From positions 124,001 to 188,000 of the forward strand of contig NZ_JALBYP010000021.1 in the NCBI RefSeq assembly GCF_022678485.1: 64,000 nucleotides of DNA, written 5' to 3'. Both the position numbers and the translations under genes were made by a program. A model generated the notes under the pieces. It made no database searches. It was not told the origin of the DNA and was given only the letters and a program-made list of their open reading frames with translations. The first letter of the stretch is position 1. The number at the start of each line of letters is the position of its first letter. Positions 18,044-28,199 of this stretch are shown here, piece by piece. Origin of the DNA: Aliiroseovarius sediminis. GTDB taxonomy: Bacteria > Pseudomonadota > Alphaproteobacteria > Rhodobacterales > Rhodobacteraceae.

Positions 18044-18640
18044 ATGAAACGACTGATTTTGGGCTTGGCCGCAGCGATGATGATTGCGCCGACGGCACAG
18101 GCCAGCGAAATGTTCGGTACGCGAGGGGTGCGCACGCCGGTTTTGACGATGAAATGGGATGAGAAGCCGCAAGCGGCCTCTTGGACCAAGGCGACCATGA
18201 GTGCGCTTGAAACACACGGGGCGATCCTGTCTGAAACGGTGCCCGCCGATATCGACACTTGGTGTCCAGGCTACAAAACGCAGGGCAAGAAGGGGCGCAA
18301 CGCATTTTGGGCCGGGCTTCTGTCCACCCTGTCGTTTTACGAAAGCACATGGCGCCCGGCCATCGTCGGCGGTGGTGGCAAATGGTTTGGCCTTGTCCAA
18401 ATCCTGCCCGCCACGGCACGCGGATATGGCTGTCAGGCAAAGTCGGGGGCAGACCTGAAAAAAGGTGAGCTTAACCTAAGCTGCGCCGTGCGCATTCTGT
18501 CAGTGACCGTGCCCCGCGACAATGTCGTGTCCGAGGGTATGCGGGGCGTGGCCGCAGACTGGGGGCCGTTCCATTCCAAGCGCAAACGCAACGGAATGCG
18601 CGAATGGATCAGCGACCAGAACTACTGCGCGGCACGCTGA
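18044..18640 (+). CDS. Lytic-transglycosylase-like (SLT domain) exported protein
   Basis: A 198-residue protein with a signal peptide (cleavage likely after AQA, residue 21). The core resembles a soluble lytic transglycosylase fold: SFYESTWRP at about residues 103-111 carries the likely catalytic glutamate, followed by GLVQILPATARGYGC and the AVRIL helix. Such enzymes cleave peptidoglycan glycan strands to 1,6-anhydro-MurNAc products, the substrate pool for AnmK. Three cysteines (in DTWCPGY, GYGCQ and NLSCAV) may form a disulfide. ATG at 18044 follows GAGGGGACG. The domain match is by motif only. Confidence 0.75.
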   Translation: MKRLILGLAAAMMIAPTAQASEMFGTRGVRTPVLTMKWDEKPQAASWTKATMSALETHGAILSETVPADIDTWCPGYKTQGKKGRNAFWAGLLSTLSFYESTWRPAIVGGGGKWFGLVQILPATARGYGCQAKSGADLKKGELNLSCAVRILSVTVPRDNVVSEGMRGVAADWGPFHSKRKRNGMREWISDQNYCAAR

Positions 18641-18659
18641 CCGATTGGGCCGGGTGTCT

Positions 18660-19085
18660 TCAGTCGATCACAGGGTCAGGAATAGGAAACAGTTTGTCAT
18701 AGGCTAAGTTGAAGACGAACGCATATACCAGATAAAAGACCACGAAGGCCAAATCCAGCATCAGCGCCTGCCACAGACCGACACCCAGATACAGGGCCAT
18801 CACAGGCAAAGTGAAAACCAGCAAGCCGCCCTCGAACAAGACGGCGTGTAGCATGCGCAGGGCGATGGTTTTGTGTACATGGCCCCTGATCCGCAGCATC
18901 GCCCGATCAAACAACACGTTATAGATATAGTTCCAGAGGGTTGCGATGGTCGCGCCAGCGATGGTCACGACGCCCACATCCAGCGCGCCAATACCGAAGG
19001 TCAGTGATCCAAGTGGCACCACCAACAGGATTCCGATGATTTCAAAGCTTATAGCATGACGAATACGGTCGCGTGTCGTTCGCAT
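18660..19085 (-). CDS. PACE-family (bacterial transmembrane pair) efflux protein
   Basis: A 141-residue inner-membrane protein with four transmembrane helices arranged as two pairs, the proteobacterial antimicrobial compound efflux (PACE) plan. Diagnostic pieces are RDRIRHAISFEIIGI in helix 1, TLWNYIYNVLFDRAM after helix 2, and LRMLHAVLFEGGLL at the start of the second pair. Known PACE members export chlorhexidine, acriflavine or polyamines; the substrate here is unknown. I chose ATG at 19085 because GGAG stands 8 bases upstream; an ATG at 19100 has no ribosome site. Confidence 0.88.
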   Translation of the reverse strand: MRTTRDRIRHAISFEIIGILLVVPLGSLTFGIGALDVGVVTIAGATIATLWNYIYNVLFDRAMLRIRGHVHKTIALRMLHAVLFEGGLLVFTLPVMALYLGVGLWQALMLDLAFVVFYLVYAFVFNLAYDKLFPIPDPVID

Positions 19086-19205
19086 GAATTGCTCCAACAT
19101 TTAGCCGGGTCAACGGGGAGTTACGCCCGTATAGGGGGATTGGTCGCGCGCCCCGCGACCAGCGCGGGGCGTTAAGGCAAAACAGGCGGGCTGCTGCTGA
19201 ACAGG

Positions 19206-21761
19206 TCAATCGTCGCCCAATATGCGCCCGATCATTTCCTGACTGTCGCGGCTCAGCCCCTTGGTCGCCTTGATGCGCTTCAGGGCGGTGGTCATCATGT
19301 CCTGCCGGTCGGCGTCATAGCGCCGCCATGTCTCGAACGCCGATGACATGCGCGCCGCGATTTGCGGGTTGACCGGATCAAGCTTGATCAGCCAATCAGC
19401 AAACAGCCTGTAGCCGTCGCCCGAGGGATGATGGAAGCCCGCCGCGTTCATCATCAAAGCCCCGAACACGGCGCGGAAACGGTTGGGATTTTTCCAGTTG
19501 AAAGCGGGATCTTTGGTCAGAACCTCGACCACATTTGCCGCCTTGTCAGGGGCGGCGTGGGCCACCTGAAGGCTGAACCATTTGTCCATGACCAACTCGT
19601 CACCTTCGAACCGCTTGCGGAAGTCCGTCAGGGCGCCGTTCCCTTTTTCGACATCCAGCAGACAGCCAAGCGCGCCAAGGCGATGGGTCATGTTATCGGC
19701 GCTGTCATATAGCGACTGAGCCGCCGCGCCGCCATCCAGACGGTTGGTCAGCTGCAAAAGCGCCAGCCCCAGCGCACGTTTGCCCGCTTGTTCGGCGTCG
19801 GGTTTGAAGGGGGCGTCCACGTCCATCTCGGATGACAGGCGCGGCAGCGTGTCTTGCAGATGCTCGGCCATCGCCTGTTTCAAGGTTTCGCGGGTCTGGT
19901 AGATCTTGGTCGGATCAGGCGTCAGCCCGGCGTCAAACAGCGTTTGCGCCAGATCGTCCTCGCCCGGCAGATCAAGCGTCAGCGCGCGGAAGGCCGGGTC
20001 AAGGCTGTCGTCGCGCAGCATCACCGCCAGCGCGTCAAGATATTCGGACAGTGGCGCGTCGTCTTCTGTCACCATCGCGATCAGCACGTCCTTGGCCAGC
20101 GTGCGCCCGGCTTCCCACTTGTTGAAGGGGTCGGTGTCATGGGCCAGCAGGAACGCGCGTTCCGCAGGTGAGCTGTCGCGCTGCACGATCACGGGCGCCG
20201 AGAAATGCCGCAGAATGGAAGGCGTGGGCTTCGCGCCCAGCCCGTCGAAGGTGAAGCTTTGCTTGGCCTCGGTCAGTTCCAACACTTGAGTCGTGACCAC
20301 CTCGTCGCCGTTGGGGCCGATCAGGCCGAGGGCGATTGGGATATGCTGTGGTAGCTTTTCATCCTGCCCGGGCGTGGGCGGTGTTTCTTGTTCAAAATGA
20401 AGCGTATAGCTGCCATCATTGAAGTCATCCGTGACTTTGAGGCGCGGTGTTCCAGCCTGTTTATACCAGCGGCGGAACTGGGTCAGATCACGTCCGGTGT
20501 TATCCTCAAACACCCGCACCCAATCTTCAATGGTCGCCGCCTCGCCGTCATGACGTTCAAAATACAGGTCCAGCGCTTTGTAATATTCCTCGTCCCCGAC
20601 CAGCGTTTTCATCATGCCGATCAGCTCTGCGCCCTTCTCATAGATGGTGGCGGTATAGAAATTGTTGATCTCAACAAAGCTGTCAGGCTGAACCTGATGC
20701 GCCAGCGGGCCGTTGTCTTCACGGAACTGGCGACCGCGCAGGGCAGACACATCGTTGATCCGACACACCGCCTTGGACCGCATGTCGCCTGAGAATTGCT
20801 GATCGCGGAACACGGTCAGACCCTCTTTCAGCGACAGTTGGAACCAATCGCGGCAGGTGATCCGGTTGCCGGTCCAGTTGTGAAAATACTCATGCGCGAT
20901 GATCGCCTCGATCCGCTCGAAGTTCGCGTCCGTTGATGTTTCGGGGCTGGCCAGCACAGCCGAGGTGTTAAAGATGTTCAATCCCTTGTTTTCCATCGCG
21001 CCCATGTTGAAATCGGAAACGGCGACAATCTGGAAGATATCAAGGTCATATTCGCGCCCGTAAACCTCTTCGTCCCATTTCATCGAGGCTTTCAACGCCT
21101 CCATCCCGAAGGCTGTTTTTACTTCGTCACCGGGGCGCACCCAAAGCTTCAGGTCCACCTTTTTACCCGACATGGTGGTGAAACTGTCCTGCCGCGCGAT
21201 CAACTCGCCAGCCACCAGCGCGAAAAGATATGCGGGCTTGGGCCACGGGTCATGCCATTCGGCCCAGCCATCGCCCGACCCGGAGGGGTTGCCGTTGGAC
21301 AATAGCACCGGCATGTCGCCTTCGATCCGCACCTTGAACGGGGCCATCACGTCGGGGCGGTCAGGATAGAAGGTGATGCGGCGAAAGCCCTCGGCCTCGC
21401 ACTGGGTGCAATACATGCCGTTCGACATGTAAAGGCCGGACAGGGCGGTGTTGGTTTCGGGGCTGATTTCAACCTCGGATTCCCATGTGAACGCGTGGTC
21501 AGGCACGTCGGCGGTCAGCCCGCCTTCAACCATCTTGGGCGTGATCTCATTTCCGTCGATAGCTGCACGGATCAGCTCAAGCTGTTCACCGTGCAGGAAA
21601 AACGTGCGCGACGTGGCGTCGGGGTTCGGCGTGAATCGGATGGTCGAGCGTACGCGCGTCGCGGTCGGGTCCAGCACAAAGGTCAGAGACACGCCTTCGA
21701 TAAGCCAGTTGGGCGGCGTATAGTCGGCAAGATAGATTGGCTGCGGGGTTGCGTCTGTCAT
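19206..21761 (-). CDS. pepN: Aminopeptidase N
   Basis: M1-family zinc aminopeptidase (851 residues) that degrades cytoplasmic peptides. The exopeptidase motif GAMEN is at residues 254-258 and the zinc site HEYFH at 290-294, with the downstream glutamate in LKEGLTVFRD. The C-terminal DUF3458 ARM-repeat region matches the gram-negative PepN type. I chose ATG at 21761 (MTDATPQ) because GAAAGGACACCCG precedes it. The open frame to 22028 would overlap the malate synthase promoter and start, and its extra residues are not family-like. It diverges from glcB. Confidence 0.95.
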   Translation of the reverse strand: MTDATPQPIYLADYTPPNWLIEGVSLTFVLDPTATRVRSTIRFTPNPDATSRTFFLHGEQLELIRAAIDGNEITPKMVEGGLTADVPDHAFTWESEVEISPETNTALSGLYMSNGMYCTQCEAEGFRRITFYPDRPDVMAPFKVRIEGDMPVLLSNGNPSGSGDGWAEWHDPWPKPAYLFALVAGELIARQDSFTTMSGKKVDLKLWVRPGDEVKTAFGMEALKASMKWDEEVYGREYDLDIFQIVAVSDFNMGAMENKGLNIFNTSAVLASPETSTDANFERIEAIIAHEYFHNWTGNRITCRDWFQLSLKEGLTVFRDQQFSGDMRSKAVCRINDVSALRGRQFREDNGPLAHQVQPDSFVEINNFYTATIYEKGAELIGMMKTLVGDEEYYKALDLYFERHDGEAATIEDWVRVFEDNTGRDLTQFRRWYKQAGTPRLKVTDDFNDGSYTLHFEQETPPTPGQDEKLPQHIPIALGLIGPNGDEVVTTQVLELTEAKQSFTFDGLGAKPTPSILRHFSAPVIVQRDSSPAERAFLLAHDTDPFNKWEAGRTLAKDVLIAMVTEDDAPLSEYLDALAVMLRDDSLDPAFRALTLDLPGEDDLAQTLFDAGLTPDPTKIYQTRETLKQAMAEHLQDTLPRLSSEMDVDAPFKPDAEQAGKRALGLALLQLTNRLDGGAAAQSLYDSADNMTHRLGALGCLLDVEKGNGALTDFRKRFEGDELVMDKWFSLQVAHAAPDKAANVVEVLTKDPAFNWKNPNRFRAVFGALMMNAAGFHHPSGDGYRLFADWLIKLDPVNPQIAARMSSAFETWRRYDADRQDMMTTALKRIKATKGLSRDSQEMIGRILGDD

Positions 21762-21949
21762 CGGGTGTCCTTTCCGCTCGGGTCCAAGTCGGCAGGTTAG
21801 ACCCGTGCGAAGGGGGCTGCAAGGCGGCAGGTGTCCGAGGTTTTCGGTTAAGGTTTGCTTGACTGGCAGCCAAGAATACCCACTTGCGATTCTGGGCGGT
21901 ATGCGAGAGTCTACTGCAAATTCAGAAATGTTGGGCAAAGGGGCTTGGG

Positions 21950-24073
21950 ATGAGCGACTATATCGACCGCAAAGGATTATCAGTGCATCGCGAGTTGGTG
22001 CATTTTCTGGAAACCCGCGCGCTGGCAAAGACTGGTCTGAAAGACGATGTTTTTTGGCGTGGTTTTGCAGATATCATCCATGAGCTTGGCCCAAAGAACC
22101 GCGCGCTGCTGGAAAAGCGCGAAGATTTGCAGCGCCAGATCGACGACTGGCACACTGCGCGGGCCGGGCAACCGCACGACGCTGAAGCCTATCAGGCTTT
22201 CCTGCGCGACATCGGCTATCTGGTTCCCGAAGGCCCCGATTTCCAGATTGAAACCGCCAATGTGGACCCCGAGATTGCCGAAGTTCCCGGCCCGCAACTG
22301 GTCGTGCCGATCATGAACGCGCGGTTTGCCCTGAACGCGGCCAATGCGCGTTGGGGCAGCCTTTATGATGCGCTTTACGGCACCGATGCGCTTGGCGCAG
22401 CCCCCAAAGCAGGGGGGTATGATCCCGAACATGGCGCGCGCGTGATCGCGTGGGGGCGTGCGTTTCTGGATCAGGCCGTGCCGCTGGTCCAAGGCAGTTG
22501 GTCCGAGCTTGAGGCGCTGTCTGTCAAAGACGGTGTGCTGGCTCCTACACTGGCAGATTCCACGCAGTTTGCAGGCCATGCCGAAGGTCGGGTTTATCTG
22601 CAAAACAACGGGTTGCTGATCGAAATTAATCTGAATTCACAAACGCCCGTGGGCAAGCAGGACCGCGCGGGCATCTCGGACATCCGTCTGGAAAGCGCAA
22701 TGTCCGCGATCATGGATTGCGAAGACAGCGTGGCCGCCGTTGATGCGCAAGACAAGGTGTTGGCCTATTCCAACTGGTTGGGCCTGATGGACGGGTCGCT
22801 AACCGAAGAGGTCACGAAAGGCGGCAAAAGCTTCACCCGCAAGCTCGCCGATGACGTTGACTACACGGCGCCGGACGGCACGCCCATAACCCACAAGGGC
22901 CGCGCGTTGATGTTGGTGCGTAACGTGGGTCACCTGATGACCAACCCTGCCATTCTGGACCGCGACGGTCGCGAAGTGCCCGAGGGGATCATGGATGCCG
23001 TCGTCACCACTCTGATCGGGATGCACGATTTGATGCGTGAAGGTGGCAATTCGGTCAAAGGGTCGGTCTATGTGGTGAAGCCCAAGATGCACGGGCCGGA
23101 AGAAGTTGCTTTTGCGGATGAAATCTTCACTCGGGTCGAGGCGATGCTGGGTCTGCCGCAATACACCGTGAAGCTGGGGATCATGGACGAGGAACGGCGC
23201 ACCAGTGCGAACCTGAAGGAATGTATTCGCGCCGCCAAGCACCGCGTGGCCTTCATCAACACGGGCTTTCTTGATCGCACGGGCGACGAGATTCACACCT
23301 CGATGGAAGCTGGGCCAATGGTGCGCAAAGGCGACATGAAAGACACCGCCTGGATCGGCGCCTACGAAGATCGCAACGTTGATATCGGACTGGCATGCGG
23401 GCTGCGCGGGCGCGCGCAGATCGGCAAGGGTATGTGGGCGATGCCGGACCTTATGGCGGATATGCTGGCCGAAAAGATCACCCATCCTGAAGCGGGTGCG
23501 AACACCGCCTGGGTGCCAAGCCCGACGGCGGCCACACTGCATGCCACCCATTATCACCGTGTCGACGTGCTGGCCCGCCAAGACGAGATTGCCGCCAAGG
23601 GGTCGCGCAGCACGCTGAACGATCTGCTGACCATCCCCGTTGCGCAAGGCGTGAACTGGTCTGACGCCGAAATCCGGGACGAGGTGGAAAACAACGCTCA
23701 AGGTATCCTTGGCTATGTGGTGCGTTGGGTGGATGCGGGCGTGGGCTGTTCAAAAGTGCCGGATATTCACGATGTAGGCTTGATGGAAGACCGCGCGACC
23801 TGCCGGATTTCCAGCCAGGCGCTTGCTAACTGGCTGCACCACGGCGTGGTTTCAGAAGACGAGGTGATGGACGCCATGCGCGCCATGGCCAAAAAGGTCG
23901 ACAGCCAGAATGCGGACGACCCGGCCTACGAGCCTATGGCGCCCGGCTTTGACGGTGAAGCCTTCAAAGCGGCGTGTGAACTGGTATTTGATGGCCGCGC
24001 GCAGCCATCCGGTTATACTGAACCCATGCTACACGCGCATCGACTGGCTAAAAAGGCAGAAAGCGTGGGGTAG
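21950..24073 (+). CDS. glcB: Malate synthase G
   Basis: Condenses glyoxylate with acetyl-CoA to malate. The 707-residue length is the G isoform, with an inserted alpha/beta domain relative to isoform A. Family pieces include [15 protein letters not shown], the [11 protein letters not shown] region near residue 255 and the TIM-barrel segment KMHGPEEV. Start: ATG at 21950, with AAAGGGG 6 bases upstream; an upstream in-frame ATG at 21884 has no support. A GlcG/HbpS-like gene follows 21 bases later, recalling the glc operon. Isocitrate lyase is not nearby, so glyoxylate may come from glycolate, purines or elsewhere. Confidence 0.96.
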   Translation: MSDYIDRKGLSVHRELVHFLETRALAKTGLKDDVFWRGFADIIHELGPKNRALLEKREDLQRQIDDWHTARAGQPHDAEAYQAFLRDIGYLVPEGPDFQIETANVDPEIAEVPGPQLVVPIMNARFALNAANARWGSLYDALYGTDALGAAPKAGGYDPEHGARVIAWGRAFLDQAVPLVQGSWSELEALSVKDGVLAPTLADSTQFAGHAEGRVYLQNNGLLIEINLNSQTPVGKQDRAGISDIRLESAMSAIMDCEDSVAAVDAQDKVLAYSNWLGLMDGSLTEEVTKGGKSFTRKLADDVDYTAPDGTPITHKGRALMLVRNVGHLMTNPAILDRDGREVPEGIMDAVVTTLIGMHDLMREGGNSVKGSVYVVKPKMHGPEEVAFADEIFTRVEAMLGLPQYTVKLGIMDEERRTSANLKECIRAAKHRVAFINTGFLDRTGDEIHTSMEAGPMVRKGDMKDTAWIGAYEDRNVDIGLACGLRGRAQIGKGMWAMPDLMADMLAEKITHPEAGANTAWVPSPTAATLHATHYHRVDVLARQDEIAAKGSRSTLNDLLTIPVAQGVNWSDAEIRDEVENNAQGILGYVVRWVDAGVGCSKVPDIHDVGLMEDRATCRISSQALANWLHHGVVSEDEVMDAMRAMAKKVDSQNADDPAYEPMAPGFDGEAFKAACELVFDGRAQPSGYTEPMLHAHRLAKKAESVG

Positions 24074-24094
24074 GCCAACCAAGGGAGGAGACAT

Positions 24095-24523
24095 ATGAAC
24101 AGGATTTCACTGGAAACCGCACGGATCATCGTGCGGGAAACCCTGAACCACGCCGAAAAGGCCAAGATGAAGCCACTATCGGTCGCTGTCGTTGATGCGG
24201 GCGGCCATGTGATTGCGTTTGAACGATCAGATGGTGCGCCGGTCGGTCGGTTCGATCTGGCGCATGGCAAGGCCTATGGCTCGGTCATGCTGGGGATTGG
24301 CGGCACCGCGCAACGTGACCGCGCCGAAGCGCAGGCCTATTTCATAGCGGCGGCCAACGCGGCCTATGGTGGTAAGCTTGTGCCGGTGCCAGGCGGGTTT
24401 GTTGTGCGAAATTCCGAAGGCGACATTATCGGCGGTCTGGGCGTGTCGGGCGACACGTCTGAAAATGACCTTGCGGCAGGTGAGGTAGGCATCGTCGCCG
24501 CAGGACTGGTGCCCGAAGGCTGA
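24095..24523 (+). CDS. GlcG/HbpS family (DUF336) protein
   Basis: A 142-residue single-domain protein of the GlcG/HbpS family, seen in the conserved VVDAGGHVIAFERSDGAP, the AHGKAYGSV helix and GGLGVSGDTSENDLAAGEVG. HbpS members bind haem; GlcG of the E. coli glycolate operon has no firm function. No signal peptide, so it is probably cytoplasmic. The ATG at 24095 has a near-perfect Shine-Dalgarno (GGGAGGAG, 24083-24090). The 21-base spacing from glcB indicates co-transcription and a link to glyoxylate or glycolate use. Confidence 0.88.
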   Translation: MNRISLETARIIVRETLNHAEKAKMKPLSVAVVDAGGHVIAFERSDGAPVGRFDLAHGKAYGSVMLGIGGTAQRDRAEAQAYFIAAANAAYGGKLVPVPGGFVVRNSEGDIIGGLGVSGDTSENDLAAGEVGIVAAGLVPEG

Positions 24524-24594
24524 CACAGCCGCGGCGTTGCCCAGCGGACCGACTTCTATTACCCTCGTGCAATCGACGCAAATTCGGAGCAGGC

Positions 24595-25386
24595 ATGAGA
24601 CGGCCCATCATTGGAATCATTGGAAATTCCTATCTGATCAATGACCAATATCCGACCCATGCGGGCGGGACGATGAATTCTGAAGCGGTGGCGCAGGTTG
24701 CGGGCTGCCTGCCCCTGATCGTGCCCTCGGATCCGCTTTTGGTCACGGTCGAAGAACTGCTCGATACCTGCGATGGCTTCCTGTTTACCGGCGGTCGCCC
24801 CAACGTTCACCCCGCTGAATATGGCGAGGACGAGACCCCGGCACATGGCGAATTTGACCGCTGCCGCGACGCTATCACCTTGCCCCTGATCCGCGCTTGC
24901 GTTGACCGAGGCCAGCCCTTTTTCGGCATCTGCCGCGGATTTCAAGAGGTGAACGTCGCCATGGGCGGCACGCTTTACCCCGAAATCCGCGATCTGCCGG
25001 GGCGCATGAATCACCGGATGCCACCTGATGGCACGCTTGAGGAAAAATTCGCCATCCGCCACGATGTTCATTTCGAGAAGGGCGGCGTGTTTCACCGGTT
25101 GTTCGGGTCCACCTGCGTGCGCACCAACACGTTGCACGGGCAGGGGATCAAGACCGCCGGAGACCGCATCGGGATCGAAGGCCATGCCGACGATGGGACG
25201 CCCGAGGCGCTTGTGATCAAAGACGCGCCCGGTTTCACCCTGTCGGTGCAATGGCACCCGGAATACAACGCAACGCAGGACCCTGTGTCGCGGGTGCTGT
25301 TTTCGGCCTTTGGCGACGCGGCGCGGGATTGGGTTGGCAATCGCGGGACCGGGCCGGGTTTTGCGGCGCAGTCTTCGGTCGCGTAA
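24595..25386 (+). CDS. Gamma-glutamyl-GABA hydrolase-like class I glutamine amidotransferase
   Basis: A 263-residue peptidase C26 / PuuD-type protein. The nucleophile elbow is GICRG with Cys113; the second part of the triad is the His-Glu of QWHPEYN near residue 220. TGGRPNVHP at about 66-73 forms the substrate pocket in the family. PuuD hydrolyses gamma-glutamyl-GABA in putrescine catabolism; other members act on related gamma-glutamyl amines, and the rest of the puu pathway is not present nearby. ATG at 24595 follows CGGAGCAGGC. The 71-base gap after the GlcG-like gene makes co-transcription possible. Confidence 0.88.
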   Translation: MRRPIIGIIGNSYLINDQYPTHAGGTMNSEAVAQVAGCLPLIVPSDPLLVTVEELLDTCDGFLFTGGRPNVHPAEYGEDETPAHGEFDRCRDAITLPLIRACVDRGQPFFGICRGFQEVNVAMGGTLYPEIRDLPGRMNHRMPPDGTLEEKFAIRHDVHFEKGGVFHRLFGSTCVRTNTLHGQGIKTAGDRIGIEGHADDGTPEALVIKDAPGFTLSVQWHPEYNATQDPVSRVLFSAFGDAARDWVGNRGTGPGFAAQSSVA

Positions 25387-25401
25387 GGCGCAAAAAACCG
25401 G

Positions 25402-25431
25402 TTGACCTTCCCCTTGGTGGAACCCTCAAAA
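25402..25431 (+). promoter_or_regulatory. Possible sigma70-type promoter for the cytochrome gene
   Basis: TTGACC at 25402-25407 and TCAAAA at 25426-25431, with an 18-base spacer, 32 bases before the cytochrome ATG. The -10 is weak, so confidence is low. Confidence 0.3.
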
Positions 25432-25462
25432 TGGTGAACACCTTAACGAAATCGGGGAACTC

Positions 25463-25927
25463 ATGAGCCAACCCAGATCAAAAACCGTTTACGCTGGCAT
25501 CGCACTTGTTGCGGTGGCGCTGGCGGGGCTTGCCTTGTCACGATTGGCCGCGCCGTCCGACGATGGGGCAGGCGCCGCAGACATGGCATCGACGACCACC
25601 CCCACCGACGACCAGCTTGTCCCGGTGCGTATGCCCCGGTTGGAAGGGCAAGAGACGATCGGGCAGAAGGTCTTTCAGGCCAAATGTGCATCGTGTCACG
25701 GTGACACTGGCGGCGGACGCGACGGGGCCGGGCCGCCCCTGATTCACAAAGTTTACGAGCCGTCCCACCACGCCGATGTCGCCTTTTACATGGCTGCCGA
25801 GCAGGGCGTTCGCGCGCATCATTGGAAGTTTGGCAACATGGCCCCGGTCGAAGGCATCACCCGCGCCGCGATCGCGGACGTCATCACCTTCATCCGCGCG
25901 GTGCAGCGCGAAAACGGCATCTATTAA
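25463..25927 (+). CDS. Membrane-anchored c-type cytochrome
   Basis: A 154-residue monohaem cytochrome c. An N-terminal hydrophobic segment (about residues 9-29) acts as an uncleaved anchor or signal. A linker follows, and the haem-binding CASCH is at residues 75-79. The likely distal ligand is the methionine in GNMAPVEG near residue 131. This is a class I cytochrome facing the periplasm, an electron carrier whose donor and acceptor cannot be assigned. ATG at 25463 follows GGGGAACTC. The gene stands alone, with a divergent-looking promoter gap upstream and a convergent aminotransferase downstream. Confidence 0.9.
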   Translation: MSQPRSKTVYAGIALVAVALAGLALSRLAAPSDDGAGAADMASTTTPTDDQLVPVRMPRLEGQETIGQKVFQAKCASCHGDTGGGRDGAGPPLIHKVYEPSHHADVAFYMAAEQGVRAHHWKFGNMAPVEGITRAAIADVITFIRAVQRENGIY

Positions 25928-25985
25928 GGCACCCACTTCCCGTTTGTCACCTTATCCAACGCTTACGCGACAAACGGCAGTGGCG

Positions 25986-27128
25986 TTACCGTCGCGCCTG
26001 CATGAACTTAGCAAGCCGCCGCAGCCCTTCGCGGATGTCCTCGGTCGAACGGGCATAGGAAAACCGCAGCGTCTGGTGGCCGCGCCTGGGGTCGAAATCC
26101 AGCCCCGGAGTCAGGGCGACGCCCACCTTGTCAAGGACTTCAGCGGCAAAGGCGCGGCTGTCATCGGTCAGGTCGCTGACATCGGCATAGATATAGAACG
26201 CGCCATCCGGCGGGGCGAATTTGTCAAAGCCGATCTTCGGCAGTTCCTCGATCATCAGCTGGCGATTGGCGGCATAGGTGGTCAGGTTCGCGTCCAGCTC
26301 GTCCCGCGCGTCCAGCGCGGCAATTGCGGCGATCTGGCTGGCATGCGAGGGGCAGATGAACATGTTTTGCGACAGACGCTCGATCAGCCGCACGTGATCC
26401 TCGGGCACGATCATCCAACCCACGCGCCAACCGGTCATCGAGAAATATTTCGAGAAACTGTTGATCACATAGATATCGTCCGACACCTCAAGCGCCGACA
26501 CCGCGCGGCCCTCGTATTGCAGGCCGTGATAGATTTCATCCGCAATGAAGCGGGTGCCTTGCGCGTGGCAGGTGCTGATCAACCCCTCAAGCGCTGCATG
26601 GTCGAGCATCGTGCCCGACGGGTTGGCGGGCGAGGCGGTGATCAGCCCGGCCAAGTCGCCGGGGATTTCGGACGGAACAGGTTGCAGGCGGTTTTCCGCG
26701 CGGGTCGGAATGCCCACCGGTGTCAGGTTCAGGGCTTTCAGGATCTGGCGATAGGACGGGTATCCGGGTTCGCCCAGCCCCACCTTGTCGCCCGCGTCAA
26801 ACAGCGCGGTAAAGGCCAGGATGAACGCGCCCGAACTGCCGGGTGTGACCACCACGCGGTTGGGGTCAATGTCCAGATGATACCAGTGTTTATAAAGCTT
26901 TGCGATGCCATCTCGAAGTGCCGGAAGGCCAAGGGATACGGTATAGCCCAACGCGTCACCGCCCATCGCATCCACCAGTGCCGCGCGGGCCTTGTCCGGT
27001 GCAGGGGTCGATGGCTGGCCCACTTCCATGTGAATGATGTGGCGCCCGGAGGCCTCGGCCGCGCGGGCGGCCTCCATCACATCCATGACAATAAACGGAT
27101 CGACAATACCGCGGCTAGAGCTTTTCAT
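25986..27128 (-). CDS. Class I/II pyridoxal-phosphate aminotransferase
   Basis: A 380-residue fold type I PLP enzyme: K227 in NSFSKYFSMTGWR is the Schiff-base lysine, SPANPSG at about 166-172 the NPTG-type loop, and DEIY at 197-200 the PLP-nitrogen aspartate motif. Substrate not assignable; alanine, aspartate and aromatic transaminases share this pattern. I chose ATG at 27128 (MKSSSRG) because GATGAGGACGCC precedes it. Longer in-frame starts at 27194 and 27296 lack ribosome sites and would overlap the promoter region of the divergent DsbA gene. It is not closely similar by eye to the aminotransferase at 4.3-5.5 kb. Confidence 0.87.
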   Translation of the reverse strand: MKSSSRGIVDPFIVMDVMEAARAAEASGRHIIHMEVGQPSTPAPDKARAALVDAMGGDALGYTVSLGLPALRDGIAKLYKHWYHLDIDPNRVVVTPGSSGAFILAFTALFDAGDKVGLGEPGYPSYRQILKALNLTPVGIPTRAENRLQPVPSEIPGDLAGLITASPANPSGTMLDHAALEGLISTCHAQGTRFIADEIYHGLQYEGRAVSALEVSDDIYVINSFSKYFSMTGWRVGWMIVPEDHVRLIERLSQNMFICPSHASQIAAIAALDARDELDANLTTYAANRQLMIEELPKIGFDKFAPPDGAFYIYADVSDLTDDSRAFAAEVLDKVGVALTPGLDFDPRRGHQTLRFSYARSTEDIREGLRRLAKFMQARR

Positions 27129-27358
27129 GGCGTCCTCATCATACTGCGCGTCCGTGTGGGTGCCCTTGGCGTAGGACAAAGTCAATGGGGCCATTCGCGG
27201 ATTTTGTCGCAGGTCACGGGACAGGTCGCTGGTTGGCAGCGCTGCGCCAATGGCATAAACGCGTGGTGATCGCGGGATTGTGCAGTTACACGGCACGCCC
27301 GATTGCTAGTATATTCGCGCGCCCACGTGGTGCGACCAAACAAGAACGGACGAACGAC

Positions 27359-28117
27359 ATGAAATTCACACGGACCCTGGCCTTGACCACCGCGCTGACA
27401 ATGGCCTCGGCCCTGCCGGGCACTTCGCTTGATCTGTCCAGCATGACGGATGACGAACGCAACGCTTTCCGCGACGAAGTACGTGCCTATCTTATGGACA
27501 ACCCCGAAGTGCTGATGGAGGCGATCGGCGTGCTGGAACAACGCCAGGCCGATGCCCAGGAAACGATGGATGCCGACCTGGTGCGTGTCAACGCAAAGGC
27601 GCTGTTTGACGACGGTTTTTCCCATGTGGCGGGCAATCCCGAGGGCGATATCACGATTGTCGAGTTCGTGGATTATCAATGTGGCTATTGCCGCAAATCC
27701 TACGAGGTCGTGCAGGAGCTTTTGGAAAAGGACAACGGTATCCGCCTGGTCCTGAAAGAGTTTCCGATCCTCAGCGAGGCCAGCATGTTGTCGGCGCGAT
27801 TTGCGATCGCCGGCCAGCAATTGTTTGGCGAAGACGCTTATGCCAAGTTGCATGACGCCCTGATTACCGTGCGCGGGCCGGTCACGACCGACAGCCTGGT
27901 CAAACTGGGCAACGATCTGGGGCTGGACGGACAGGCCATCGCTGACGGCATGGACGACCCCGAGGTCGATGCGATCTTGGCCGAGAACCGGGCGCTGGGA
28001 CAGCGGTTGCAGATTTCCGGCACGCCAGCCTTCGTCATGCACGACACGATGGCGCGCGGGTATATGCCGCTTGAGCAGATGGAGCAGATCATCGCCACGA
28101 AACGCGAGGAAAGCTGA
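27359..28117 (+). CDS. DsbA-family thiol-disulfide oxidoreductase
   Basis: A 252-residue exported thioredoxin-fold protein. The signal peptide ends near residue 23. A helical N-terminal extension (about 27-80, DUF/ScsC-like) precedes the DsbA domain with active-site CGYC at residues 108-111 and the cis-proline in SGTPAF near 227. The N-terminal extension resembles the trimerising stalk of ScsC/Com1-type proteins, which act as isomerases rather than pure oxidases; this is inference. ATG at 27359 (MKFTRTL) is the first that gives a signal peptide. It is followed 82 bases later by the amidase gene. Confidence 0.9.
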   Translation: MKFTRTLALTTALTMASALPGTSLDLSSMTDDERNAFRDEVRAYLMDNPEVLMEAIGVLEQRQADAQETMDADLVRVNAKALFDDGFSHVAGNPEGDITIVEFVDYQCGYCRKSYEVVQELLEKDNGIRLVLKEFPILSEASMLSARFAIAGQQLFGEDAYAKLHDALITVRGPVTTDSLVKLGNDLGLDGQAIADGMDDPEVDAILAENRALGQRLQISGTPAFVMHDTMARGYMPLEQMEQIIATKREES

Positions 28118-28199
28118 CCGCGCGCGTCATTCATGGCTGACGTTCTGCCCGGCGCTTGATATGGTTGCGCCAAACAGGCACGGGCAGGATTAACTCAGC